Notes under the pieces: generated by a model
The model's input: only the letters and a program-made list of their open reading frames with translations
Databases searched by the model: none
Told to the model about the DNA's origin: nothing
NCBI GenBank assembly: GCA_032717465.1
Contig: CM064657.1
Span: forward strand, 22,034,968-22,098,967
Length of the DNA: 64,000 bases
From: Coenobita brevimanus
Lineage: Eukaryota; Arthropoda; Malacostraca; Decapoda; Coenobitidae
Direction: 5' to 3'
Made by a program: the position numbers and the translations under genes
Part shown: positions 1 to 9,283 of the stretch, in pieces
How the letters are laid out: each line of letters begins with the position of its first letter
Position numbering within the stretch: the stretch's first letter is position 1

Positions 1-1
1 G

Positions 2-472
2 GCACGTGTAAAAATTGTCCAGTGGGGCATGAATTCGTGCCCCCGAGAAGACGGGGTTTCCCCCCACGAAAGAATCTTTGGCGAAACCCCCCTCCTACTA
101 CTCCTACGCCATCACGTGCAACTGCCCGCTTCCGCTCCCACCACAGACCTGCTACACCTGCTAAAAGGGCGGATATACCACCTACAAAAGAGTTTAGACC
201 TTGAACCCGACACAGCCACCAACCCTTTCAACCCAGGCGACACAGTCGTCGTCGCCCAACTTCCCACTCCCCACAAGCTCGCCCCCCGTTTCACGGGGCC
301 CCACACCATCACCAAAGTCCCCAACCCATACCAAGTGGTCGTAAACTACCACGGCACTCCCCGTACATCTACAACCGGCACGTGCGGCCTTTCCGCACGT
401 CCACCTTCCCAGCTCCAGCCCGACACCCCCAGCCCCCTTCGGCTCCTGACCACCCTCCATAGTCACATATGA
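2..472 (+). pseudogene. pol: Integrase C-terminal part, unit 0 (cut by window edge)
   Basis: This is the C-terminal region of a Ty3/gypsy integrase; the catalytic core lies left of the window. The frame shows the PxERIFGE-type stretch, a helix ending LLKGRIYHLQKSL, and a small beta domain (GDTVVVAQLP ... RFTGPHTITKV) that matches the SH3-like C-terminal domain of retroviral-type integrases. A one-base loss near 367, compared with the equivalent in unit 4 (around 31475), shifts the frame just after that domain and ends the ORF at 472. The same lesion is present in units 1 to 3. Confidence 0.85.
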
Positions 473-1431
473 GTGCTATGTTTCCTCCTCACCCTCCCAT
501 TCCGTCCCCCCTACTATCTCCACCTCCCAGACCGCCACCACCCCCAGCACCTCACCTGATGCCTCCCCCACCACCACCACCCCTCCCTCACCCTCACCCC
601 TTCCTTCCATGGCCTCCCCCTCAACGGCCACTCCCACATCTTCCGCCCATGCCACCACACCCTCACCACAACCCACTACCACCCCCCCTCCCCCACCCAC
701 CATCCGTACACCCACTCCGCCCACACCGCGCCTCAGCGCGCACAACGTGCAAAACAACCCGCCCATCCCAGCCGCCCACTCCCACATCTTTCGCCCACAC
801 CACCACACCCTCACCACAACCCACTACCACCCCCCTCCCCCCATCCACCATCCGTACACCCACTCCACCAACACCGCGCCCCACCGCACCCGCAACACAC
901 AAAACAACCCGCCCATCCCAGATGCCCAATTCTCCCCCCACCCCGACCCTCAAGACCACCACCACCCGCTCGAGCCGCCTCTCACGCCCGCCCGCCCTCC
1001 CTATACTCACACACCCCTACACCACCCACCTCTCCACGACTTCACACCGTCAAACTACATCAGGCCCAAATCCCCTCTACCTGTACTCCCCAGAGACTCA
1101 ATGCCGCATTACCACGACACAAAACCCGGCCCTCACCCGCAGTATCCAGCATTCAGCCCCCAACCACACCGACAGGCACACCAAGCAACATGAGAGTGGA
1201 GCGGGCCGTATGGGCACCTACCCTTGGCAGGAACCACCGACTCTGCGGGCCACACCACCTGCTAAACCTCCTCCAGTCTACCACCGCCACCTCCACACTC
1301 TTCCTCACTTACGACCCAGCACAAGAAGAGAACTCATACACTATTGCCTGGCAAACTATGCTGCAACACCTCAAGCCCGTCTACACCACCTCCAACACAC
1401 AAGCGTTCCACTTCCAGCCACGGGGACGTGA
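469..1431 (+). other. Proline/threonine/histidine-rich open region 3' of pol, unit 0
   Basis: This open frame of 320 codons consists mostly of Pro, Thr, His and Ser from a C-rich, purine-poor DNA strand. In unit 4 the corresponding DNA is fused in frame to the integrase, so here it is probably the former integrase tail read in a shifted frame. Two other frames are open over parts of it, as expected for C-rich low-complexity DNA. It has no signal peptide, no transmembrane segment and no envelope-like feature. Coding function is doubtful. Confidence 0.4.
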
Positions 1432-2473
1432 GTTTTTACAGGGGGAGAGCGGTAAAATGAGTAGCTTGAAAAACAGTGCCCCCAAAGAATACCATAGTAT
1501 CCCCGACGACAGGGCAAGCCAAGAACAGCGTAGTGTGCCCACAAATATGCCGACACCCCCACACGGACAATACGGGGTAGCAGCCACCAGCCACCATCAC
1601 TCCGGGCAACAGCAAAGCATGTCAGCCCGGGCCGTGTGCCCCTGGGACATGCAGCCACCACGCCGCCGCCACCGTAGGAGAAGGACACTACCTTCGTGTA
1701 GTGGAATTGCTGAGCTAGCTAAGGGTGGAGTTAGAAAACAAACTCCAGACGGCGCCCCTCTGGTAGAGACGATCTATGGTCGCTCCCAAAGTGTTTCAGT
1801 AGAGACGATCTATGGTCGCTCCGAAGGTGTTCACGCAGAGACGATCAATGTTCGCTCCCAAGGTGTTCAAGTAGAGACAATCTATGGTCGCACCCAAGGT
1901 GTTCCGGTAGAGACGATCTATGGTCGCTCCCAAGGTGTTCACGTAGAGACTATCTATGGTCGCTCCCAAGGTGTTCACGTAGAGACGATCAATGGTCGCT
2001 CCCAAGGTGTTCACGTAGAGACGATCAGTAGTCGCTCCCAAGGTGTTCAGGTAGGGACAATCTATGGTCGCTCCCAAGGTGTTCCGGTAGAGACGATCTA
2101 TGGTCGCTCCCAAGGTGTTCCGGTAGAGACGATCAATGGTCGCTCCCAAGGTGTTCCGGTAGAGCCGATCTATGGTCGCTCCCAAGGTGTTCCGGTAGAG
2201 ACGATCAATGGTCGGTCCCAAGGTGTTGCGGTAGAGCCGATCTATGTTCGCTCCCAAGGTGCTCCGGTAGAGACGATCAATGGTCGCTCCCAAGGTGTTC
2301 TGGTAGAGACGATCTATGGTCGCTCCCAAGGTGCTCCGGTAGAGACGATCTATGGTCGCTCCCAAGGTGCTTCGGTAGAGACGATCTATGGTCGCTCCCG
2401 TCCTCGTGAGACGATCTATGGTCACTCCGAGTGTCGTGGTAGAGATGACCTATTGTCGCTCCCTCCCTCGTGA
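1190..2473 (+). CDS. ORF3: unknown N-terminal domain plus 12-residue repeats, crossing into LTR 1
   Basis: I do not recognise this 427-codon frame. Residues 1-90 have ordinary composition (for example LTYDPAQEENSYTIAWQ) and lie before the LTR. The frame then crosses the polypurine tract and the LTR start, passes an arginine-rich stretch (RRRHRRRRT, about residue 160), and ends in 17 copies of a 12-residue repeat of the type VETIYGRSQGVP. Equivalent frames occur at 9042-10325 and 16897-18186 with almost the same length. It could be an accessory protein gene, or an accident of a repeat whose unit length is divisible by three. No known domain is visible. Confidence 0.35.
   Translation: MRVERAVWAPTLGRNHRLCGPHHLLNLLQSTTATSTLFLTYDPAQEENSYTIAWQTMLQHLKPVYTTSNTQAFHFQPRGREFLQGESGKMSSLKNSAPKEYHSIPDDRASQEQRSVPTNMPTPPHGQYGVAATSHHHSGQQQSMSARAVCPWDMQPPRRRHRRRRTLPSCSGIAELAKGGVRKQTPDGAPLVETIYGRSQSVSVETIYGRSEGVHAETINVRSQGVQVETIYGRTQGVPVETIYGRSQGVHVETIYGRSQGVHVETINGRSQGVHVETISSRSQGVQVGTIYGRSQGVPVETIYGRSQGVPVETINGRSQGVPVEPIYGRSQGVPVETINGRSQGVAVEPIYVRSQGAPVETINGRSQGVLVETIYGRSQGAPVETIYGRSQGASVETIYGRSRPRETIYGHSECRGRDDLLSLPPS
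1438..1449 (+). promoter_or_regulatory. Polypurine tract, primer for plus-strand synthesis
   Basis: A run of T followed by ACAGGGGGAGAG lies directly before the inferred LTR start, the usual arrangement of T-rich box, polypurine tract and LTR. The same motif recurs at about 9290, 17145 and 25002, and as a degraded ACAGAGGAAAG near 32531. Confidence 0.55.
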
Positions 2474-2509
2474 GACGATCTACGGTCGCTCCGAGGGCGT
2501 GCAGAGTAG
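1763..2509 (+). repeat. 36-bp minisatellite in LTR 1 (17 clear units plus decayed ends)
   Basis: The unit begins GTAGAGACGATCTATGG and continues TCGCTCCCAAGGTGTTCCG. There are 17 clear units followed by three or four partial ones containing CTCGTGAGACGATC. Because 36 is divisible by three, the array is open on the plus strand (12-residue unit VETIYGRSQGVP) and also on the minus strand (unit like GATIDRLYRNTL). Higher-order similarity between units suggests expansion by slippage or unequal exchange. Confidence 0.95.
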
Positions 2510-3101
2510 AGAGACGTCCCCACGGCAGGAGATTGAAGCCCAGGCTTCCTGTCCCAGAGTGACCCAGACAGGCCTCCCAGCCTCCCCTGGTCTCTGTTCC
2601 CTATGCCTGGCTCTAGAGCAGACGCACCTGACGGACCCCAGTGGAGGTCGCTGCCGCAGTCCTCCCCTGTCAGCGCCCCTAGACGCTTGAGACCACAGCC
2701 CACAGTCTTTCTGAGTTCTCCCCAGGACACCCGGGCGTGATCTCTCTACGCCCCCATGACGCCGGGACCTGTCACAGAGGTTCCTGGAGCTATTCGGACC
2801 CAGACCCGAGGGCCACACGCCGGAGCCAAGTCCGGAAGCCACGGGGAGTCCAGGACACGAGAGGACGCCCTTGCGATTCGTCCTGTGCCCTCTCGGCACG
2901 CCCCGCATTGACAGTACCCCTAGCCCAGCAGGATCATCGATGACATGTTCCTGTCTATCCCTCTGATGAATACGTGTGATATTGTAATATGAGTGATTTA
3001 GGTCAAGTGTGATTCTCCCCTAGTGTAAGTATTGTGCAGTGATTTCATATAGTGAATATCAGGGTAAATCAGATCACAGCGAGAAGTTAAAGGACGAGAA
3101 T

Positions 3102-3393
3102 GTGGAACAAGATCTGATTGACTATACATGTGAGTGACATCCCTGTTATATAATTAATAAGCCTGTGCCTATAAAGACATACCCCCATTACTGTGAAGGA
3201 ATATTGTGAAAGGAAGTATTAATAGTATTCTATCTTTCCCCCACGCTGTGGAACAAGATCTGATTGACTATACGTGTGAGTGACATCTCTGTTATATAAT
3301 TAATAAGCCTGTGCCTATAAAGACATATCCCCATTGCTGTGAAGGAATATTGTGAAAGGAAGTATTAATAGTATTCTCTCCTTCTCCCACGCT
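3102..3393 (+). repeat. 146-bp tandem duplication inside LTR 1
   Basis: A segment beginning GTGGAACAAGATCTGATTG occurs at 3102 and again at 3248, with only a few differences. The same pair is present in LTRs 2, 3 and 4, but only one copy is found in LTR 5 (33762-33908). Confidence 0.93.
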
Positions 3394-3634
3394 ACCCATA
3401 AAATCTTGTTTACCGCTCGCTCTCACTCCCACATCTCAAGTAAGTTTAAATCAAGGATAAGATCAATTACCAAAGTATTTTGGCTAGTGGAAACCATATA
3501 AATTTCACGGCTAATATCTGCCGCCTTCCAGTATTACCATAACTTTCTCCTAGCCGTCACAAGTCACTCCCCGCACCTCCCCTATCTCCTCCTAGTGAGT
3601 CTCAACCCCCTCCACGCGCCCCTGCGCGCGCGCC

Positions 3635-3642
3635 TATATTTA
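3635..3642 (+). promoter_or_regulatory. Possible TATA box of the LTR promoter
   Basis: TATATTTA follows a CG-rich run (GCGCGCGCC) and lies about 300 bases before the LTR end, a reasonable place for the U3/R boundary. It becomes TATATGTG in LTR 3 and TATATGTA in LTR 4. No transcript evidence is available here. Confidence 0.25.
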
Positions 3643-3884
3643 CTGCACTCCTGATACACTAGGATTGTTTGTGTTGTCATTAGTATCAGAGAAGCAAGTA
3701 TCCTGCGAGATACACATATCCTAGATAAGGTTTTATATTGCCATATATTGTGTTGTAATATCTGCTGACTTGTCCTGTGTCTGACTGTGGTAATATACGT
3801 GTAAAGGTTGTTGCCTAGAGTTTTTGTGTCCTGCCTCTCTTTATTGCACTAGCTCCGGTCTCGAAAGAGGACCCTGCTCCACGT

Positions 3885-3925
3885 TAGGTGAAATAGTAAC
3901 GAGAAGTCGAGCCTAATTTCACCTA
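3885..3925 (+). promoter_or_regulatory. Inverted repeat near the LTR 3' end
   Basis: TAGGTGAAAT (3885-3894) and ATTTCACCTA (3916-3925) form perfect 10-bp arms around a 21-base loop, eight bases before the LTR end. The arms are perfect in LTRs 1 and 2, and carry changes in LTRs 3 to 5. It may be an RNA structure in U5; this is inference. Confidence 0.5.
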
Positions 3926-3934
3926 GCATTACAC

Positions 3935-3952
3935 TGGTGGCCAGCGGTGGTT
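3935..3952 (+). promoter_or_regulatory. Primer-binding site
   Basis: TGGTGGCCAGCGGTGG starts one base after the terminal CA of LTR 1, the standard position for a tRNA primer site beginning with TGG. It is repeated at 11787, 19648 and 27391. I could not assign the tRNA from memory. Confidence 0.6.
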
Positions 3953-3998
3953 CTAGACCCGGGCGTAGAAGAGAGGTAATCAGGAAATATTTGGCAAA

Positions 3999-4730
3999 AT
4001 GGCAACTAAACTGCACGTTCAGTTACCCAAGTTTGACCCCGACCAGTATGATATACACACATATCTGGCAATAATTAAACCCTTACTGGATATTGGCTTT
4101 GAAAATGACCAACAAAAAATTGCAGTCACACTACCACTATTGGGTAAAGCGGCGGCGAACATAGCGCCGAAAATCGTCCCAGAACTCACCTGGCAGAACT
4201 TTACCAAGTTCACTGTACAAGCCATCACCCCATCATTAGAGAAAGTAGTGGCTTTATCCAAATGGGATAGTTTTGCATTCGACAGGGATTTAGATAATAC
4301 CCTGTTAAAGGCAAGACGCCTGGTTACTGCTGCCTACCCGGAGGCAGATGAGGAAACCCGGGATCAGCATACATTCAATACTCTGCTCCGAGTACTCCCA
4401 AGTGTTGTGAAGCAACACTTCACTATCCATGACCCAACAGGAGACATGGATAGAGATATACAGCTGATACAGCGCCTCCTGACCACCTGCCCTTCTCCAC
4501 AACAAATTAACGTTGCTAAGAAATTCCCCACCCGACCCCCGGCTCCCCCAGCCACACTGCGTCCACCTCTGCCTCACACCAGCCCGACCCCGACGCCTAG
4601 CCCGCCCTGGGCACACCCTTCCCGTCGGCGTCCCGCCCCGCGAGAAAACCTGAACCTAGTTCTATCAACCCGTGGGAGTTCACAGGCTGCAACTCCCGCT
4701 GCCCCCTTCATGACATACGGGACCAGCTGA
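3999..4730 (+). CDS. gag: Gag-like capsid protein, unit 1
   Basis: The frame starts MATKLHVQLPKFDPDQYD, 65 bases after the LTR end, and runs 243 codons. Position and helical composition of residues 1-170 fit a Ty3/gypsy Gag capsid domain. The C-terminal third is Pro/Arg-rich. No CCHC zinc knuckle is visible. The frame stops at 4730, but another frame is open through the same region to 4888 with an acidic, glutamate-rich end, so the original Gag probably ran to 4888 and a frame change lies in the proline-rich stretch. The same arrangement is seen in units 2 to 4. Confidence 0.75.
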   Translation: MATKLHVQLPKFDPDQYDIHTYLAIIKPLLDIGFENDQQKIAVTLPLLGKAAANIAPKIVPELTWQNFTKFTVQAITPSLEKVVALSKWDSFAFDRDLDNTLLKARRLVTAAYPEADEETRDQHTFNTLLRVLPSVVKQHFTIHDPTGDMDRDIQLIQRLLTTCPSPQQINVAKKFPTRPPAPPATLRPPLPHTSPTPTPSPPWAHPSRRRPAPRENLNLVLSTRGSSQAATPAAPFMTYGTS

Positions 4731-4880
4731 AAGCTGCCCGCCGCAGGATCACAACCCCGGGTTCGCGTAAAGTGTCCGCCTTAGAAGGCGAGGCCCCAGG
4801 GGACGAGCTGACGCCCGTGGACGAACCCCCTCCAGGAGAACTAGAGCAGGAACAGGAGAACGAGAGCCCTAGTCAGCTGG

Positions 4881-4888
4881 ATTTTTAG
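4881..4888 (+). promoter_or_regulatory. Possible -1 frameshift site at the gag-pol junction
   Basis: The gag extension ends GAT TTT TAG, with five T before the stop. The pol frame is one base back and is open across this point (TTT TTA). The motif is unchanged at 12733-12740, 20594-20601 and 28337-28344. A -1 slip on the T run would join Gag to Pol. Inferred only from frames. Confidence 0.35.
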
Positions 4889-4911
4889 TCCCGCCCCCGC
4901 ACCAACCCACG

Positions 4912-6659
4912 GTGGCAGGGGCCATCACTCCTAAGTATCGCCCCCCAGTATACCACAAGATGAAAATAAATAGTGTGAAGGCCAGGTTACTAGTCGATAC
5001 GGGAGCAGCCAGGTCCTGCCTTTACAGCCACTATTTCTCCCGCTACAAATCGCGGTTTGGCCCACTCCGCCCTACTACCACTCACCTTGTGGACACGGGG
5101 GATGGCCCCCTGCCCATCCGTGGGGAAACTCAGGCCCTACGGGTCGACACCCACCAGCCAGTGTCCTCCCAACACCCATTCATCATTTTTTATTCCTCCT
5201 GCCGGAGTTATGACGGGTATTTAGGGCTAGACTTACTTCAAAAACTTGGAGCCACGATCGACTGTTGCCACCGACAACTCCTGTTCCGCCCCCCACCCCG
5301 TTCCACCCCAGCCGTTTGCACATGCACGCCGTGCCCCGGCCGGAGGATTCACCCTCTTCCTCCCCCCAGTGCCCCCCTTCTCCCCCCCTTTTCACCTCCC
5401 TCTCCCCCCCTCCCATGCCTTTCCACCCCACTCCTGCCCCCTCTTTCCCTGCCACCATCTCTGCCGCTGTTAGCATCCCCTCCCACCATGAGGCATGGGT
5501 GCCCCTTAACAGGCCCTCAGGTCCATCCGTTTTGTTCTCCCCCCTCCTCCCCTCCGGACCCCTTTCTGCCTGCCTTGTGTCCCCCACCTTCCTCCCTCCC
5601 CACCACGCCGCCATCTGCATCGCCAATCTCGCCCCATCCCCTCTCACCCTCCCCAAAGAGCTTATCATCGGAGAGATGGAGGAAGCCGAGCCCTGTGCCC
5701 CATCCTCCTCCCACCACCCCGCCCCTCGCAGCCCCATCCCTGACCATCTCTCCAACCAGCAGTCAGACACTTTACGCCGCCTCCTCCTGGATTTCCAGGA
5801 TTTGTTTGCAACAGGACCAGCAGATATAGGGCATACTACGTACATGTCGCACGAAATCCATACGACAGGCCCACCAATACGACAACCTTCCCGACGCAAG
5901 AACCCCCAACAGAGAGAAGAGGAGGACCATCAGGTATGCGAAATGGAATCGGCAGGTGTTATCTTCCCCTTAACCAACCCATGGTCCTCGCCCGTCGTTC
6001 TAGTAAAAAAGAAAGACGGCACGATGCGGTTTTGCATCGACTACCGCCGTGTGAACGACGTCACAATTAAAGATGCCACCCTCTTCCCCCGCATTGATGA
6101 TTCCCTAGACTCCCTCTATGGGGCGTCTTGGTTTTCTACCCTCGACCTCCACTCTGGATACTGGCAGGTCCCCATCCACCCTTACCACTGAGGCAAGATG
6201 GCCTTTTCCACCAGTAATGGCAAATATTACGAATTTAATGTCCTGCCATTCGGCCTCTGCAACGCCCCTGCCACTTTCTCCAGACTAATGGAATCTGTCT
6301 TGAGTGGCCTCACTTGGGAAATATGTTTAGCCTATCTTGACGACGTCATTGTTTTTAGCCAGACCTGGGCCGACCACTTGCAGCGCCTCCGTCGAGTTTT
6401 CACTAGAATTCACCAGGCAGGCTTCAAGCTACGTCCTTCTAAATGTGTCCTGGCCGCTAAAACTGTCTTGTTCATAGGACATACTATTTCCCAAGTAGGA
6501 ATTTCCCCAGATGCCAACAAGCTTCATGCCATAGCGGACATACCAACTCCGCAGGATGTCCACGGCGTCCGTGCCTTCCTGGGACTCACGTCCTATTACC
6601 ATCGCTTCGTGAAGGGATTCGCGCAGATCGCTAAGCCGCTTCACGACTTGACACGATAA
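4912..6659 (+). pseudogene. pol: Pol protease and reverse transcriptase, unit 1
   Basis: The protease has [12 protein letters not shown] (active-site DTGA) and the later YLGLDLL motif. A C-rich linker of about 110 codons follows. The RT shows [27 protein letters not shown] and the catalytic YLDDVIVFS. Breaks: a one-base loss near 5331 in the linker (units 2 and 3 stay in frame there), a TGA at 6189-6191 in the middle of RT where unit 4 has CGA, and a TAA at 6657-6659 where unit 4 has AAA. This copy cannot make an active enzyme as read. Confidence 0.92.
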
Positions 6660-7255
6660 GGGAACCTTTCCTCTGGACCGAGGATCGGCTAGCTGCTTTT
6701 CATCAGCTAAAAGACAAGCTTGTCTCGGCCCCCATCGTAGCCTTCCCCGACTATGCCCTCCCTTTTCACCTCTACACGGATGTATCCCTTACCGCAATAG
6801 GTGCCGTCCTAGCCCAGGTACAGGCCGGCTGGGAGCACATCATCGCCTGCGCCAGCCGCACTCTGAACCCAGCCGAAAAAAATTATGCCGCCACCAAGCG
6901 AGAATGCCTCGGCATAATCTGGGCCCTGCAATATTTTAGGGCTTATCTTTCCGGGACCCAAGTCACGATAATCACCTACCACCAACCACTCCAGTGGCTG
7001 CGCCAATCAGACTCCCATAACGGCCAACTCGTCCGGTGGCGTGACACCCTAGAGGAGTTTCAGTACGAGATTTCATACAGACCCGGAAAGCTCCACACCA
7101 ATGCAGATGCCCTCTCCCACCTTCCCATCCACGCAGTACAACCGGACCCCGACCTACTACAACTCTGGCACCACAGGGAACGGCCCCCCTGGATCCCTGC
7201 TCACCTATTACCCAAGCTGTGCCGACAGGGCGACCACCTTCTGACCCCGTCCTGG
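6660..7255 (+). pseudogene. pol: RNase H domain, unit 1
   Basis: This continues Pol after the TAA stop and a one-base loss near 6660 (GGG where other copies have GGGG). Visible are YTDVSLTAIGAVLAQ with the first catalytic Asp, KRECLGIIWAL with the Glu, and HTNADALSHL with the C-terminal Asp, so the RNase H triad is preserved. The following stretch to the integrase zinc finger is open. Confidence 0.88.
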
Positions 7256-8331
7256 CACATCCTCTTGACCCCTGATGCGGCACGTGACACCCTACGCTAC
7301 CTACACGCTCACAACGGCATCCACTTGGGCACCAAAAAATTACTACAGGTGTTCAATGATATTTACTGGGCCCCGAACCCCTCCACCCTCGCCAAGGAAA
7401 TTATCCAGACTTGCCGCGCCTGCGTGCTTGGTAAAGATATCATCCGGACCGCCAGGCCATCTGGCCATATCACCACCCACAAGCCCTGGCAACTCCTGGC
7501 AATCGACGTAGTAGGCCCTCTTCCCCCTAAATCTGGATATAAATATGTGATCACTTTTGTAGACACGTACTCCAAATTCGTAGTAGCCTGCCCAGCTAAG
7601 GAACATCATGCCATCGCTGTCGCCGATGCCCTACTCTGACACGAGTTCCCTTACTTTGGCATTCCCCAAGCCATCCATTCCAATAATGCCCCCGAGTTCT
7701 CCGGAAAAGTCTGGGAAAAACTGGCCAGAATTTCGGGTACAAGATCTCCCACTCCTCACCATACTGGCCCCAAGGGAACGCGGTATGTGAACGTAGCCAT
7801 CGTACCCTTACCAATCAGCTACGCACCAGAAGCGAGGCTACAAAAGACGACGATTGGCCGGCACGTGTAAAAATTGTCCAGTGGGGCATGAATTCGTGCC
7901 CCCGAGAAGACGGGGTTTCCCCCCACGAAAGAATCTTTGGCGAAACCCCCCTCCTACTACTCCTACGCCATCACGTGCAACTGCCCGCTTCCGCTCCCAC
8001 CACAGACCTGCTACACCTGCTAAAAGGGCGGATATACCACCTACAAAAGAGTTTAGACCTTGAACCCGACACAGCCACCAACCCTTTCAACCCAGGCGAC
8101 ACAGTCGTCGTCGCCCAACTTCCCACTCCCCACAAGCTCGCCCCCCGTTTCACGGGGCCCCACACCATCACCAAAGTCCCCAACCCATACCAAGTGGTCG
8201 TAAACTACCACGGCACTCCCCGTACATCTACAACCGGCACGTGCGGCCTTTCCGCACGTCCACCTTCCCAGCTCCAGCCCGACACCCCCAGCCCCCTTCG
8301 GCTCCTGACCACCCTCCATAGTCACATATGA
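7256..8331 (+). pseudogene. pol: Integrase, unit 1
   Basis: An HHCC zinc-binding region (HAHNGIHLG ... CRACVLGK) is followed by the core with the first catalytic Asp in LLAIDVVGPLP. A TGA interrupts at 7637-7639. The second acidic position of the DDE triad reads Asn (SNNAPEF, codon 7682-7684). A one-base loss near 7727 shifts the frame, after which the core continues with the Glu-containing NAVCER motif and runs into the C-terminal domain at 7888-8331. The Asn, the TGA and the frameshift are also present in units 2 to 4. Confidence 0.9.
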
Positions 8332-9283
8332 GTGCTATGTTTCCTCCTCACCCTCCCATTCCGTCCCCCCTACTATCTCCACCTCCCAGACCGCCCCCAC
8401 CCCCAGCACCGCACCTGACGCCTCCCCACCACCACCACCTCCCTCACCCTCACCCCTTCCTTCCATGGCCTCCCCCTCAACGCCCACTCCCACATCTTCC
8501 GCCCATGCCACCAAACCCTCATCACAACCCACTACCACCCCCCCTCCCCCACCCACCATCCGTACACCCACTCCGCCCACACCGCGCCTCAGCGCGCACA
8601 ACGTGCAAAACAACCCGCCCATCCCAGCCGCCCACTCCCACATCTTTCGCCCACACCACCACACCCTCACCACAACCCACTACCACCCCCCTCCCCCCAT
8701 CCACCATCCGTACACCCACTCCACCAACACCGCGCCCCACCGCACCCGCAACACACAAAACAACCCGCCCATCCCAGATGCCCAATTCTCCCCCCACCCC
8801 GACCCTCAAGACCACCACCACCCGCTCGAGCCGCCTCTCACGCCCGCCCGCCCTATACTCACACACCCCTACACCACCCACCTCTCCACGACTTCACACC
8901 GTCAAACTACATCAGGCCCAAATCCCCTCTACCTGAACTCCCCAGAGACTCAATGCCGCATTACCACGACACAAAACCCGGCCCTCACCCGCAGTATCCA
9001 GCATTCAGCCCCCAACCACACCGACAGGCACACCAAGCAACATGAGAGTGGAGCGGGCCGTATGGGCACCTACCCTTGGCAGGAACCACCGACTCTGCGG
9101 GCCACACCACCTGCTAAACCTCCTCCAGTCTACCACCGCCACCTCCACACTCTTCCTCACTTACGACCCAGCACAAGAAGAGAACTCATACACTATTGCC
9201 TGGCAAACTATCCTGCAACACCTCAAGCCCGTCTACACCACCTCCAACACACAAGCGTTCCACTTCCAGCCACGGGGACGTGA
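8328..9283 (+). other. Proline-rich region 3' of pol, unit 1
   Basis: This is the same C-rich low-complexity DNA as in unit 0. Small length changes move the longest frame (8328-8936, then 8465-9283), which argues against strong selection on any one frame. Confidence 0.4.

Larger units (their letters stand above)
1450..3933 (+). repeat. LTR 1 (about 2.48 kb)
   Basis: The right boundary is well supported: the block ends ATTACA, and one base later a TGG-starting primer-binding site and the internal region begin. The last LTR of the array stops at the same base. The left boundary is inferred from the polypurine tract and the TGG/CGGTAAAATG start, an imperfect inverted match to the CATTACA end. 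Inside are a 36-bp minisatellite, a 146-bp tandem duplication, a TATA-like site and a hairpin near the 3' end. Confidence 0.7.

Noticed and set aside
112..466. Minus-strand ORFs opposite the integrase C-terminus
   Set aside because: They are shadows of the pol frame in GC-rich DNA and recur only because the unit recurs.
469..1431. Envelope gene making the element an errantivirus
   Set aside because: There is no signal peptide, transmembrane segment, cysteine pattern or cleavage site; the region is proline-rich low complexity continuous with integrase in unit 4.
1796..2425. Minus-strand 209-codon ORF of IDRLYRNTLGAT-type repeats
   Set aside because: It is the antisense reading of the 36-bp minisatellite; openness follows from the repeat unit. 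Kept only as an observation.
1763..2509. CRISPR array
   Set aside because: Units are contiguous 36-mers with no spacers, in a eukaryotic retrotransposon.
5183..5899. Long minus-strand ORF opposite the protease-RT linker
   Set aside because: It is a Gly/Arg/Glu-rich shadow of the C-rich linker, present in every unit without independent support.
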